Assembly (NCBI GenBank): GCA_038329865.1
Contig: JBBQNK010000025.1
Coordinates: forward strand, 4,268 to 68,267
Direction: 5' to 3'
Length of the DNA stretch: 64,000 nt
Origin: JANMES01 sp038329865
GTDB lineage: Bacteria > Planctomycetota > Phycisphaerae > Tepidisphaerales > Tepidisphaeraceae
Shown in pieces: positions 37,284 to 47,191 of the stretch; position 1 is the first letter of the stretch; each line of letters starts with the position of its first letter. A program made the position numbers and the translations under genes. The notes beneath the pieces are model-generated. The model searched no databases. It was not told the DNA's origin and saw only the letters and a list, made by a program, of their open reading frames with translations.

Positions 37284-37807
37284 AATTCCGCCACGGCTTT
37301 ACTCTCATCGAGCTGCTGACGAGCATTGCCGTGCTGGTGATTGTGTTCGGGTTGATGGTGTCGCTGTCGAATTTCGTCCGGAACAATTCCGCGACCGACC
37401 TGACCGTCTCGCTGCTGCGAAAGATGGACGACCAACTCGCCCAGTATTCGGCGCGGTTTGGCGGGCAATTCCCACCGGTGCCGGCCTTTATTCCTGAGAC
37501 CGGCGAGAACGAAGCCACCCTGGCCAAAATCGCCCGTCAGAACAATGAAGCGATGGTCCGCGCGCTCGGCAGCCAGGCGAACCTCGGCGCCACCGTCTTC
37601 GCCGAGCTGCCGGCCAGCGTGTACGATCCGGAATCGCACACCCTTCGCGACGCGTGGGGCAGCCCGATCGTCTTCATGCCCTCGATGCACCCGGCGATCG
37701 GCATGGCGCTGGACAACCGCCGATTCTTCTTCTCCGCCGGCCCGGACCGAAAATACCTCACCCGAGAGGACAACCTCTATAGCTACGAGGCGGCGGCGGA
37801 TAAATGA
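37280..37807 (+). CDS. Prepilin-like protein 3
   Basis: The 175-residue protein starts MKFRHG|FTLIELLTSIAVLVIVFGLMVSL. ATG 37280 overlaps the stop of the previous gene (ATGA), which excludes the longer frame from 37223. The C-terminus carries FFFSAGPDRKYLTREDNLYSYE, an Asp-rich loop like the calcium site of GspG. It is closest to normal pilin size in this series. Confidence 0.9.
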   Translation: MKFRHGFTLIELLTSIAVLVIVFGLMVSLSNFVRNNSATDLTVSLLRKMDDQLAQYSARFGGQFPPVPAFIPETGENEATLAKIARQNNEAMVRALGSQANLGATVFAELPASVYDPESHTLRDAWGSPIVFMPSMHPAIGMALDNRRFFFSAGPDRKYLTREDNLYSYEAAADK

Positions 37808-37825
37808 AGCAAAGGGCTAAGGGAT

Positions 37826-37885
37826 AAGGACTTAGGACTTAGTAAAAGAATGGCCCAGGGCCGAAAAACTAAGTCCTAAGTCCTT
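37826..37885. repeat. Perfect 18-bp inverted repeat within the pilin operon
   Basis: Arms AAGGACTTAGGACTTAGT (37826-37843) and their complement (37868-37885) lie between prepilin genes 3 and 4. A third AAGTCCTA unit follows. It may shape mRNA levels within the operon. Confidence 0.88.
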
Positions 37886-37951
37886 TCCTCTAAGTCCTAT
37901 TCCCGCTGGACACAGCGAACAATGCCGTGGTCGGCTAAAGGAGTGTTCCTG

Positions 37952-38581
37952 GTGAAGAGCAAACGCGGTTTTACCATTCTGGAGTTGCTGGGCGTGATGG
38001 CCATCATCGCCATCCTGGCGTCGATGCTCTTTGTCGCCGCGCGGTACGTCACCAGTTCGGCCAAGAAGAACACCACCCGGACGATGCTGCAGAACCTCAA
38101 GGCGTTTACGACCGAGCGTGAGGCGGCACTGGGCGCGACGCGGGTTCGGCAGGATATCGACGGCATCTTCACCACCGCCGGCGCCGGCGCGAGCGATGCG
38201 GCGACGATCGGCCTGGTCGACAAAGGATTCAACGCCCAACGTTACCCGGTGGCCACCAACGCCGTCGGGGCGACGCAGGCGGTCATCACGCTGCTGCGCG
38301 CCAGCCCGCCGAACGCCGCCGTGCTCACGAATCTTCCGTCCAAGCAGTTCCTGGAGTCGGCCACCAACCCGCTGGTCGCCACTCAACCGTCCGTGCTGAT
38401 GGACGGCTGGGATTATCCGATCATTGCCGTTCCGTCCACTGGATTGGCGAACGTTAAATTGAACGGCGTGGCTCAGCCGAACCCGATCCGCTCGCCCGAC
38501 GGCAAGCCGTTCTTCGCTTCCCCGGGCCCGGACGGAAGTTTCGAAAAAGGCGACGACAACGTTTACTCGTTTGAGAATTGA
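37952..38581 (+). CDS. Prepilin-like protein 4
   Basis: GTG 37952 (VKSKRG|FTILELLGVMAIIAILASMLFV) is preferred over ATG 37922 because AAAGGAG lies 8 nt upstream and the signal is then the usual six residues. The 209-residue product ends FFASPGPDGSFEKGDDNVYSFEN, a GPDG...GDDN loop as in GspG. The upstream inverted repeat sets it apart from prepilin 3. Confidence 0.9.
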   Translation: MKSKRGFTILELLGVMAIIAILASMLFVAARYVTSSAKKNTTRTMLQNLKAFTTEREAALGATRVRQDIDGIFTTAGAGASDAATIGLVDKGFNAQRYPVATNAVGATQAVITLLRASPPNAAVLTNLPSKQFLESATNPLVATQPSVLMDGWDYPIIAVPSTGLANVKLNGVAQPNPIRSPDGKPFFASPGPDGSFEKGDDNVYSFEN

Positions 38582-38584
38582 ACC

Positions 38585-39403
38585 ATGACAGTTCGCACTC
38601 GCACAACTCGCGCCGGCTTCACGCTCAATGAAATGCTGGTCGTCGTTTCGATCATCGTGCTGATGATGGCGCTGGCGCTGCCGGCATTTAACGTGCTCAG
38701 TGGCTCCAAGAGCACCGAGGCCGCCACCAATCAGATCAGTGCCGTGCTCGGTCAGGCGCGGGCGGAGGCGATCGGCGTGCAGGAGATCCGCGGCGTGATG
38801 TTCTTCATCGACCCGTCGAACGGGCGAGTGAGCATGGCGATGGTTCGCGACTCCGGCTACCAGAATTCCGCCAACCCGAGCGTCGTTTATCTCGACCTGA
38901 TCTCCGATCGCGATTTCACGCTTCTGCCCAACGGCGTGGGAGTTCAGACGATCGACAACGCCGCCGGCGGTTCGTCGCGGACGGACGACGGTTACATCGG
39001 CTATAACGCAACGGCCCCGTTCGCCACGCAGTACGGCGGGGTGATTCTCTTCGACGCCTACGGAAAGCTGATCAGCGTGCGGTACGGTTTCCGCTGCTCC
39101 GCCACGCCCACCGCCGCCACCGGACCGGCCACCGGAATGGCGGCCATGCTGACCGACGGCACACTCAGCACTGTCGGCACGGGCTCGATGACCGACTTCG
39201 TCGTCCCCGGCACTACCTTCTCGCAGGTCGGCGTCGTTCTGTACCTGAACGAGCAGTTCAATGGGTTCGGCTACACGCTGACCGATCCGCAAATCGACGG
39301 CACCGCCTACGGCGCGGAGTCGGCTGAGGAAACCTGGCTCGATAATAACGGGTCGATCGTTCTGGTGAACCGCTTTAACGGCACCTTATTGAAAGGCGAT
39401 TGA
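38585..39403 (+). CDS. Prepilin-like protein 5 (GspH-like)
   Basis: The 272-residue protein starts TTRAG|FTLNEMLVVVSIIVLMMALALPAF and continues TNQISAVLGQARAEAIGVQEIRGVMFFIDP, the pattern of GspH/FimT minor pseudopilins. The position after the signal has Asn instead of Val, but Glu at +5 is kept. It follows prepilin 4 after 3 bp. Confidence 0.88.
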   Translation: MTVRTRTTRAGFTLNEMLVVVSIIVLMMALALPAFNVLSGSKSTEAATNQISAVLGQARAEAIGVQEIRGVMFFIDPSNGRVSMAMVRDSGYQNSANPSVVYLDLISDRDFTLLPNGVGVQTIDNAAGGSSRTDDGYIGYNATAPFATQYGGVILFDAYGKLISVRYGFRCSATPTAATGPATGMAAMLTDGTLSTVGTGSMTDFVVPGTTFSQVGVVLYLNEQFNGFGYTLTDPQIDGTAYGAESAEETWLDNNGSIVLVNRFNGTLLKGD

Positions 39404-39405
39404 GC

Positions 39406-40476
39406 ATGAAAGTCCGACCGTTCAAAATCCTCGCCGTTCGATCAAGGCGCAGCGCCGCTGCGACATCGGCGGGCTTTACGCTGGTCGAGGTGATGTTCGC
39501 CGTCATCACGCTGGGCATCGGGCTGATCATGCTCGCGGCGATGTTCCCGATCGCGATCAACCAGCGGAAGCTGACCGGCGAAGAAACCAACGCCGCCGCC
39601 ATCGCCACCGAGGCGATGGCCGTCATGACGCAGGTCGCCACCAACGCCAACATGCCCGTCACCAGCACCAGCAGTTATACAGATCCGATCGATTCGTCGA
39701 TTATTCGCCCGTATCCGGGCATCGTGATGTCGCTGCGGAATCCGCAGGTCAGCAACGTTCTCACCGCAGGCTTTGGCTCGACGATTTTCAACAACGTGCG
39801 CGGCAACGTGGTGCTGCCGGGCGACAACCGCCTGGCGTGGATCGCGCTGTATCGTCGTGACGGCGTGGTGGGTGTCACGGCCACGCAGTCGAACACCGCC
39901 CAGGTGATTCTCATCGCCGTTCAGTCGCGAAATACGTCGACCTTCGCCAGCGGCGATTATCTGAACGCGACGGGCATCGGTTCCACCGACATCGTGAACC
40001 TGCAGGCCCGCCCGATCAAGGTCGTTATTGACAGCGGCGTTGATGCGGCGAACCCGACGCTTTATATCGCCACGATCACCAATAGCGCCGTCGGTAACTT
40101 CACCAGCCCGCCGGCCGGAGCGACCACGGGCGTGGCGGTACAGGGGGCGTATATCGTGATCGCCGACGATAAGGTGACGACCAACACCGATAACGGCCGC
40201 ATGAACGCCCGCATCTACAAGCTCGGCGCGCAGCGGACCGATCTCGGGCCCAATTCCTGGGAACTGGCGCCGGGCAATGACTTCACCGTCGATCAGGATC
40301 CGGACGGCGCGGGTACGAAAACCACAATCACCAACGTCGGCGTCACCGCCGGTCCCGCCGACGCATTTATGGTCGGTCGCAGCTTGACGAGCCCGACAAC
40401 GGCTACGCCCCCGGTCAGTTTTGATGGCCCGGCGATGGATATCGCGGTTTACACCGGCTTTGTTCCGATTCACTGA
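39406..40476 (+). CDS. Prepilin-like protein 6 (PilV/GspI-like)
   Basis: The 356-residue protein has SAG|FTLVEVMFAVITLGIGLIMLAAMFPIAINQRK, a PilV/GspI type N-terminus, cut after Gly23. The long signal part is basic (SRRSAAAT). ATG 39406 is used; TTG 39400 overlaps the previous stop and is an alternative. The mature part is rich in Thr, Asn and Gly and has no recognisable domain. Confidence 0.87.
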   Translation: MKVRPFKILAVRSRRSAAATSAGFTLVEVMFAVITLGIGLIMLAAMFPIAINQRKLTGEETNAAAIATEAMAVMTQVATNANMPVTSTSSYTDPIDSSIIRPYPGIVMSLRNPQVSNVLTAGFGSTIFNNVRGNVVLPGDNRLAWIALYRRDGVVGVTATQSNTAQVILIAVQSRNTSTFASGDYLNATGIGSTDIVNLQARPIKVVIDSGVDAANPTLYIATITNSAVGNFTSPPAGATTGVAVQGAYIVIADDKVTTNTDNGRMNARIYKLGAQRTDLGPNSWELAPGNDFTVDQDPDGAGTKTTITNVGVTAGPADAFMVGRSLTSPTTATPPVSFDGPAMDIAVYTGFVPIH

Positions 40477-40489
40477 TCTCGAGACGCTC

Positions 40490-42034
40490 ATGAATTCCAA
40501 TCGTCACACACTCCGAACCGCCTTCACGCTGATCGAGCTGATGGTCTCGATCTTCCTGCTCCTGCTGATCATGGTCGGCGTGAACACGGTGTTCAAAACC
40601 ACCAGCGAGACGATCGGCGCCGGTCAGGCGCAGTCCGCCATCATCCGCGACAGCCGGGCGATTCAACACGTGTTCAACCAGGACTTTTCCAACATCGCCG
40701 CCGACGGCGCGTCGATCATTCTGCGGTCGCAGCAGATTTATCAGTACAGCTCACTCCCGGATTCGCTGAGCGACGTAGACGGCGCTCCGAAAACCGCGGA
40801 CCTGACCAGCTCGGGTACTGAAACGACATTGAACTACCCGTTTTACAATTTCCGCAGCCACCGCATCGACGAAATCTCGTTCTTCACCCGCAAGCTGCAG
40901 CGCCGCCAGACAGGGAACGACGGCGTTTATATGGCCAACCAGGCGTCGTTCGAGCAGTGGGTGTGGCTCGGCCATTTACGCGTGCCGGACAACACGGCGG
41001 TGACGCCCGTATTCTTCAACCCCGGTGACGGCACGGCCCAAACCAATCCGAACAATTTCTACGCCAACCAGTGGAAGCTCGGGCGCATGGCGATGGAGCT
41101 GGTCGAGCCGATCGGCGCGACCTCGGCTTTGCCAGGCACGATCTATGACAGCGCAGGCGTTTCGCAGGATTTCATCTATCGCACACCATCGCCTTCTTCC
41201 ACTACTCTTTCCCCGCTCGATACGAATTCGAACTCGACACAGGTCGCTCATGTCGGCGCATATCTCCTTCAGGAATCTCGTTACGACCTGGCCGGCACGA
41301 GCATCGCAGGGTTCGCCACGATTCTCGGCACCTGGCAGCCGGCTAACACCGACGCTACATCGCCACCTTTTTATAGAGGGAACTTTTGGACGCAAATGAT
41401 GGCGGGGCCCACCTCGCGATTCCAGTGCGTTCCGTTCCCGGTTCGGCCGCTGACCAGTGAGTCGACCGCCAAGCTTGCCCCGATTCTCGCCAGCGGCGTG
41501 AGCAACTTTACCGTCGAATACGCCGGCGATTTCGTGAAGCAGGACCCGACGACCGGTACGGTACTGGATTGCTATTACGATCCCGCCACCGGTCTGGCCA
41601 AGGTCGGCGGGAATGACGGCGAAGTCGATTACTACGTTACCGGCGCGGGCGTGAATGCGGTGAAGTCGATCCGCTGGTACGGCCTGCCGCGGTCTACCAC
41701 CAACAAGACGACCGTCACGGCGCTTAACGGAGATGTCGCACCGCTCCGCGACACTGTGCGCCAATGCACAGCCGGCGGGTACGGTGCCTCGCAAGCTCCG
41801 TTCGAATGCATTAAACCGGCAACCACTACCAACCCCAGCGGCAACAACATTCTCTCCGCCGCCGTTTCTCCGGATTACGGCACGGGAAGCGCCAACGGCA
41901 CCTTCTACATCTGCGCCTGGGGCCCGACCGATACCGTCCGCCCGAAGATGTACCGCATCACGATGACGATGGAAGACCCCAACGGCCGGCTGCAGAACGG
42001 CCAGACCTTTGAATACGTTTACTCGACCCCTTGA
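40490..42034 (+). CDS. Prepilin-like protein 7 (PilW/GspJ-like)
   Basis: The 514-residue protein begins MNSNRHTLRTA|FTLIELMVSIFLLLLIMVGVNTVF, with Ala in place of Gly before the cut site. The SIFLLLLIMVGVNTVFKTTSE helix is PilW/GspJ-like, but the length is more than twice that of GspJ. The mature part has many Thr, Ser and Asn. ATG 40490 was selected as the standard short signal start over the frame from 40421. Confidence 0.87.
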   Translation: MNSNRHTLRTAFTLIELMVSIFLLLLIMVGVNTVFKTTSETIGAGQAQSAIIRDSRAIQHVFNQDFSNIAADGASIILRSQQIYQYSSLPDSLSDVDGAPKTADLTSSGTETTLNYPFYNFRSHRIDEISFFTRKLQRRQTGNDGVYMANQASFEQWVWLGHLRVPDNTAVTPVFFNPGDGTAQTNPNNFYANQWKLGRMAMELVEPIGATSALPGTIYDSAGVSQDFIYRTPSPSSTTLSPLDTNSNSTQVAHVGAYLLQESRYDLAGTSIAGFATILGTWQPANTDATSPPFYRGNFWTQMMAGPTSRFQCVPFPVRPLTSESTAKLAPILASGVSNFTVEYAGDFVKQDPTTGTVLDCYYDPATGLAKVGGNDGEVDYYVTGAGVNAVKSIRWYGLPRSTTNKTTVTALNGDVAPLRDTVRQCTAGGYGASQAPFECIKPATTTNPSGNNILSAAVSPDYGTGSANGTFYICAWGPTDTVRPKMYRITMTMEDPNGRLQNGQTFEYVYSTP

Positions 42035-42050
42035 AGACCTCGGAGGCATT

Positions 42051-45000
42051 ATGTTGAACCGAATCCCTCAATCCCTCCGTCGCCTTGCGACGCGGCTTTC
42101 TCCGCGGCGCGGCTCGATGCTGATCCTCGTGATCGTCATCCTCGTGCTGCTGGCACTCATCGGCACGGCGATGATCTCCACCTCGCGGATCGATCGCCTC
42201 AGCACCGCCCAGCACGCCGCTAACACGCAGATCGACCTCTTCGTCCAGAGCGTGGAGAACATTTCCACAGCGATCATCGTCGGCGATCTGTACGCCGGCA
42301 CGCTCTTCCGTCCGCCCGCTAATGCGATCTACCACGACTGGGATTCCATCGGGCACAGCACCGGCACGGCGCAGCCGGATGACACATTCATCGCCAGTCG
42401 AGTTCCGATCCCCGACGTGACGCCCGGGCTGTACACGTTCAGCAAGTTCACCGCGCCGCTGATCGGCTCGCTGTTTGAATCGCCGTACAAGCCGACGGCC
42501 GCTTCGGCGCAGTATTCGCTCGATCTCACCGGCGCGACGATGACGCAGGTTCCGGTGATCAACAACGGCGTGACGACGAACTACCCCGGTTTCCTGATCG
42601 GCGGCACGCTCTATCTCGGCGGCGACGCTGACGGCGACGGGATCGCCGATTCCGGGATGTTCAAGCTGCCCGTCGGTGAACTCAACGGCGTGACGTATTA
42701 CGCCGCCGTCCGAATCCTCGACGGCGGGTCGGCGATCAACGCCACGACGGCGTGGTACGGAATGTTCGGTTTCGATACCGCCGCCACGCCCGCCAAAATC
42801 GCCAACCAGGGATTCTTCTCCTCCAATGTCGGGCTGATGGAACTGCTCACCGACTACAACGCCGCCGGAACCTACGGCACGCTCAGCCCGGAGATGACGA
42901 CCCTCAACAAGTACCGGTTCAATTCGTCGGCCGGTACTGTCGTGGCGACCAACTCGGCCGGAACGGCCGTTCCGTACGACGACGCGGGCGTGGCGATCAG
43001 CGACTTTGTGTTTTCTTCGCAAGGCGATGCGTTCTCCACGCAGGTAGGTAACCGCGTGGGAAATCCGGGCCATCGCACGACATCGCTGCTCATGCAGTCG
43101 CTGCCGATTTCTGAATCACTGGCGATGGCGAGCCGGTTCTGCCTTAAGAGCGGGACTTCTTCGCCGTCAATTCTGGAGAGTTCGACGACGGGAATTCCGT
43201 CGTCGGTCTATACCAACGTGAACGTTCGCAGCGTGCCTTACCTACCGGGCGATATCGCCAACTGGTACAACACCAACTTCAACTACCTTACGCCCGGCAT
43301 GCCGCTGCGGGCGCTGGTGACTTCGCGGAACGCCGTTTCCAACATCGCGCCCGCGCATGACATTTCGGCCTTGACGCTGTACGCGACTTCGAACGAGAAC
43401 GAGTCGTTGCCGCTTTACAACCTCGCTAACACGACGGTTTCAAAAATCTCGGTGAACACCGCTTCGTTTAATCAATTGTGGCAGGGCTTCTGGAACACCA
43501 TGACCGCCACGCCGCTGACTGCGCCGTACACGGATTCCGCGGACGGCAATCCGTTCGTGGACGGTCGCATGTTTCGTTCGCTCCTTCGCGACCCGCGCCC
43601 GACCACGCCACCGCGAGCGGCGTCGGTCAGCGTTCCGATGACTTCGCAGGAAACTTTGATGATCCGGTCGGCCATGGCGGCGGTGAACACGTTGGCGCTG
43701 CGAGGCAACGCGCTCAATGATTACACCGTTCCCAGCCGGCGCATTTTTGTCCGCGATTCGACGAACCTCGGCAACGTCAACAGCCTGAAGTACGACGTGA
43801 TGCTTTACGGTGGCCAACCCCAACCGTTCATTACCGAGGTGTTCGCCGACACCAGCACCGCGTACGGCCCGAAGGGGTACGTCGCGGTCGAGTTGTACAA
43901 TCCGTACGACGTCGATATTTCGCTGGCGAACTGGAACCTGGGCGTGATTTATCGCCCGGACCCCGCCACCGTTCCCACGCCGCCGTTCCTGGGGTATCCG
44001 CAGTTGCAGATCACGCCGCTCACGGCGTTCCTGGGATTCGGCGCTCCGGGCGATCCGACGCTCGTGATCCCGGCCAAAGGGTACATCGTGCTTGAGAATC
44101 TCGGTACGGGTCCAAAGGCGGCCACCGTGCGCCCGCCGGAGATCACGACTGCGCCCGCGAAAGTCATTTCAGTGCCTAGCTTGTCGGAAGTGTTTTCCGA
44201 CCCGGCCGACACCACCAAGCCAGGAGGCGAACTCGTTCTGCTCCGCCCGCGGCGCATGGTCCTGACCGGCACGAAACTGGAATGCGACGCGCTGTCCAAG
44301 AGCAGCACCGGCCTCAATGGATTTGACGAAACCGCGACTACAACCGCTCCCACTTCGGATAACTTGGCGGCCCTTGTGCCGGTCGATCAGTATGACTTCA
44401 CCGGATTGGTACTGACCGCCGCACCGCCGTTTCAGGCTACGCACTACGTTCGCCAGAGCGATCCGGTGATCAATCGCTTTAAGCAGGTGTACCCGGGCAA
44501 GTACTCCGCGCAATTGTCGTCCGCTCGCCAGGAAGGAACGGAGCCTTACTGGGATCCTTCCGTTCCCGGCCACGTGCTGCTTTACCCTTTGTCTCTGGGC
44601 CTGGGTGATGCCAGTCCGAGCTACGTGAATAATTTCCCGCCGATTGAATGGGCGAATATCGACTTCGGCGGATTCAATAAATCCGCGTCGGCCGGTGCGA
44701 ATACCTTTCCCTTCGGCGGATTCGCCCGCAACGGAGACATGCTGCAGATTCCGTATGTAGGCGCGTACAGAATCCGTGAAATGAATCCCGACGGAAACCT
44801 GAAATATGCGCAGGAAGTATTCCTTGAATTGAATTCGCTTTCGATGGACACCACCCGCGCCGAAGACGGCGACTCGACCGATGACGCCAATGAAATGATC
44901 GGCCGATTCTGCCCCCTCAACGCCGCTGCCCCCAACGCCTACCCGGGCACGACCGCCCTCAACCAGGATTACTATGCCTGGACATCGTCACTGTTCAATT

Positions 45001-45890
45001 ACTTAAGCGTCTCGGTCCCGAGCGACGATTACCTGCCGAACGTCGATCCCGGCCTGAGCGACTACGCCGCCTACGGGTTCACCTATAAGGACAACGCCGG
45101 CGCTGTCGTGGCACCGGGAGCGCTGGCACTACTCCCGACGACGTCGCGCTACCCGCAAGGCAATGGCGCGACGATTCCCATGGCGGTGAAGAACAGCAGC
45201 TCGTACGTTGCAGCCGACAGTCGCGTGCCGACCGTCAGCGAGGCGCTCGTGCCGCGCGAAGGTTTGATCAATATCAACACCGCGCCGTGGTACGTCATGC
45301 AGGCGCTGCCGTTCGTCGCGGCGACGACGTTGAACTACCCCGACCTTTTCACTCTTAATACGGCGACCGGCGCCGTGACCGTCGGGCCTGATGGAATTTC
45401 CGACAACCAGGAAATCGCCAAGATCATCTGCGCCTGGCGCGACGGTAACGGCCTGGGCTTCACCGTGCCGGGCGGGCCGTTCACTTCCATCTACGATCTC
45501 AACAAGGTGACGGCCATCAACTCCACCGTCGCGGCGCCGCTGACGTTCCAGAACCGCTTCGGGACGATCACGATCGGCACCACGCAGTTGGATGATTACG
45601 ACGGCGATCTCTCGCCGTACAACCCCACGTCAACAGCCCGGGGCCTGCCGACGGTGGACGGCGTGCTTGACGGGTTCTCTCCGCGATTCGTTCAGTTGAA
45701 CCGCGTGAGCAACCTGATCACCACGCGGTCGGACATGTACACGGTTTATGTGCTCGTGCAGGGCTGGCGCAACGTCGGCACCGCCACGCCGGAACTCGTC
45801 GTGCAGCGACGAGCGGCGATCATGGTCGATCGCACGCCCGCCACGCCGCTGGCCAAGACCGTCAACATCATCAACGTGCCGACGCAGTAG
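42051..45890 (+). CDS. Very large PilX/GspK-like protein
   Basis: ATG 42051 has GGAGG at 42042-42046. The 1279-residue product starts with a basic leader and one hydrophobic helix, SPRRGSMLILVIVILVLLALIGTAM, like PilX/GspK but lacking Glu at +5, as in GspK tip pseudopilins. Near 1072 it has LININTAPWYVMQALPF, the GspK-type N-I-N-T-A helix-hairpin motif, followed by EIAKIICAWRDGNG. The long middle is Pro/Thr/Asn-rich, with segments such as VAVELYNPYDVDISLANWNLG that look like beta domains. GspK is normally about 320 residues. It is the last gene of the series and is followed by a terminator. Confidence 0.82.
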   Translation: MLNRIPQSLRRLATRLSPRRGSMLILVIVILVLLALIGTAMISTSRIDRLSTAQHAANTQIDLFVQSVENISTAIIVGDLYAGTLFRPPANAIYHDWDSIGHSTGTAQPDDTFIASRVPIPDVTPGLYTFSKFTAPLIGSLFESPYKPTAASAQYSLDLTGATMTQVPVINNGVTTNYPGFLIGGTLYLGGDADGDGIADSGMFKLPVGELNGVTYYAAVRILDGGSAINATTAWYGMFGFDTAATPAKIANQGFFSSNVGLMELLTDYNAAGTYGTLSPEMTTLNKYRFNSSAGTVVATNSAGTAVPYDDAGVAISDFVFSSQGDAFSTQVGNRVGNPGHRTTSLLMQSLPISESLAMASRFCLKSGTSSPSILESSTTGIPSSVYTNVNVRSVPYLPGDIANWYNTNFNYLTPGMPLRALVTSRNAVSNIAPAHDISALTLYATSNENESLPLYNLANTTVSKISVNTASFNQLWQGFWNTMTATPLTAPYTDSADGNPFVDGRMFRSLLRDPRPTTPPRAASVSVPMTSQETLMIRSAMAAVNTLALRGNALNDYTVPSRRIFVRDSTNLGNVNSLKYDVMLYGGQPQPFITEVFADTSTAYGPKGYVAVELYNPYDVDISLANWNLGVIYRPDPATVPTPPFLGYPQLQITPLTAFLGFGAPGDPTLVIPAKGYIVLENLGTGPKAATVRPPEITTAPAKVISVPSLSEVFSDPADTTKPGGELVLLRPRRMVLTGTKLECDALSKSSTGLNGFDETATTTAPTSDNLAALVPVDQYDFTGLVLTAAPPFQATHYVRQSDPVINRFKQVYPGKYSAQLSSARQEGTEPYWDPSVPGHVLLYPLSLGLGDASPSYVNNFPPIEWANIDFGGFNKSASAGANTFPFGGFARNGDMLQIPYVGAYRIREMNPDGNLKYAQEVFLELNSLSMDTTRAEDGDSTDDANEMIGRFCPLNAAAPNAYPGTTALNQDYYAWTSSLFNYLSVSVPSDDYLPNVDPGLSDYAAYGFTYKDNAGAVVAPGALALLPTTSRYPQGNGATIPMAVKNSSSYVAADSRVPTVSEALVPREGLININTAPWYVMQALPFVAATTLNYPDLFTLNTATGAVTVGPDGISDNQEIAKIICAWRDGNGLGFTVPGGPFTSIYDLNKVTAINSTVAAPLTFQNRFGTITIGTTQLDDYDGDLSPYNPTSTARGLPTVDGVLDGFSPRFVQLNRVSNLITTRSDMYTVYVLVQGWRNVGTATPELVVQRRAAIMVDRTPATPLAKTVNIINVPTQ

Positions 45891-45917
45891 CGGGGCCAAT
45901 CATGTGAGACACAAACG

Positions 45918-45957
45918 AAGAAGCGTCATCGTCGCAGGACGATGACGCTTCTTTTTT
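45918..45957 (+). terminator. Intrinsic terminator of the pilin operon
   Basis: A perfect 16-bp stem (45918-45933 with 45938-45953) closes a GCAG loop and ends in a run of T, 28 bp after the last pilin-like gene. Confidence 0.95.
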
Positions 45958-45982
45958 GGATCTCCAATAACGAACGCAAATA

Positions 45983-47137
45983 TTACGGCTTGACCAGCAC
46001 GGTGCTTTTGCCCTCTGCGAGCAGTTCGTAAATCACCGCGACGTCTTCATTCTTCAAGCGGATGCAGCCGAGGCTTGCCTGCTTGCCGATGGAGTCGGGA
46101 TCGCACGTGCCGTGGATGCCGTAGCCGTGCTTATCGACCGTCTGGCCGTCGGTGCCTTCCAGGCCGATCCAGAATTCGCCGAGCGGGTTTTTCGGATCGT
46201 CGGCTTCCATCGGCGGATGATCCGGGCCGCTGCCCCAGAACTTCGGATTCTTCTGCTTCTTGCCCGGCTCGACCATCCACGTGCCCGGCGGGGTTGAATC
46301 GTCTTTCCCGAGCGCGACTTTGAACTGCTTGACGAACATCGACCCCGGCTCACCCGGCGGGCCGATGTAGAGGTCGATCGTAAACGCGCTCTTGGTCACG
46401 ACGGCGTTGAAAGGCCCGTTGACGATCTTCAGCGCCTGATCGGCCCGAAGCTTGCGAGCGTCGCTCATTCCGTTCATACGCAGCAGCAGGTCGGCCGTCA
46501 CTTCGTGCTGCGTGGCGATCTTGGCGAGACGGTCGCCGCTCTTCACGACGTACGATTCGGCAAAATGATCGCCCGCAAACTTGCGCGGGGAAAAGACGAC
46601 GACGTCGTTGATCGCGCCGAGCTGTTGCTTGGCCTGGTCGGTTTGAGTCGGCGACAAATGCCCGCCGAGCAGGGCGTCGTTGAGCAGCTTGCGGGCGGCG
46701 AGCAGATCGCCGGACTCCTGTCGGGCCTTGGCATCGGCGAAGACGTCGCCGGTCGGAGCGGGTGCAGGCTCGGGGCGCGGATTAAATCCGTTGGCGCGGT
46801 CGAGGAGGACGACCATGTCTTCTTTCGCCGGTTTGGTCGTTGGCGAAAGCGCGGGCGGCGCGACGGCCAGCGCGGGCGGGGCCGACACCACCGGGGGCAA
46901 ACCTAAAACTGCGGGAGCCGCCGGCGTAGGCTTGGGCGCAACGGCCGCCATCAACGGCAACGATTCGTCGGGCTTGGCGGTGCCCGGCGCTTTCACGAGC
47001 GTGACCGGCGCATGGGCCGGGTCCGTCGGAACCGCTGATTTTTTATAATTTTTGTAAAATGCCAGCGAGCCAGCCGAAACGGTGACTGCGAGCAAACCAA
47101 TCAGCATCCTGCTGGTCCGAAGACTCGAGCGAGCCAT
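45983..47137 (-). CDS. LysM-containing L,D-transpeptidase (YkuD)
   Basis: The 384-residue protein should form 3-3 cross-links in peptidoglycan or attach proteins to it. After a membrane anchor (MLIGLLAVTVSAGSLAF) come a Pro/Ala-rich region, helical repeats, a LysM module (ESYVVKSGDRLAKIATQHEVTADLLLRMNG) and a YkuD domain with HGYGIHGT and SLGCIRLKNEDV (catalytic Cys ~358). ATG 47137 has GGAGG upstream, which excludes the longer frame to 47170. It is convergent with the pilin operon. Confidence 0.92.
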   Translation of the reverse strand: MARSSLRTSRMLIGLLAVTVSAGSLAFYKNYKKSAVPTDPAHAPVTLVKAPGTAKPDESLPLMAAVAPKPTPAAPAVLGLPPVVSAPPALAVAPPALSPTTKPAKEDMVVLLDRANGFNPRPEPAPAPTGDVFADAKARQESGDLLAARKLLNDALLGGHLSPTQTDQAKQQLGAINDVVVFSPRKFAGDHFAESYVVKSGDRLAKIATQHEVTADLLLRMNGMSDARKLRADQALKIVNGPFNAVVTKSAFTIDLYIGPPGEPGSMFVKQFKVALGKDDSTPPGTWMVEPGKKQKNPKFWGSGPDHPPMEADDPKNPLGEFWIGLEGTDGQTVDKHGYGIHGTCDPDSIGKQASLGCIRLKNEDVAVIYELLAEGKSTVLVKP

Positions 47138-47191
47138 GAGAACCTCCATGTTCTCTAAAGAAAATCGCAACTTTTGACGGCGTGGACGGTA

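Noticed and set aside
37832..39292. Long minus-strand open frame opposite prepilin genes 4 and 5
   Set aside because: The plus strand carries intact prepilin signals; the antisense product is Arg/His/Gly-rich with no recognisable domain.
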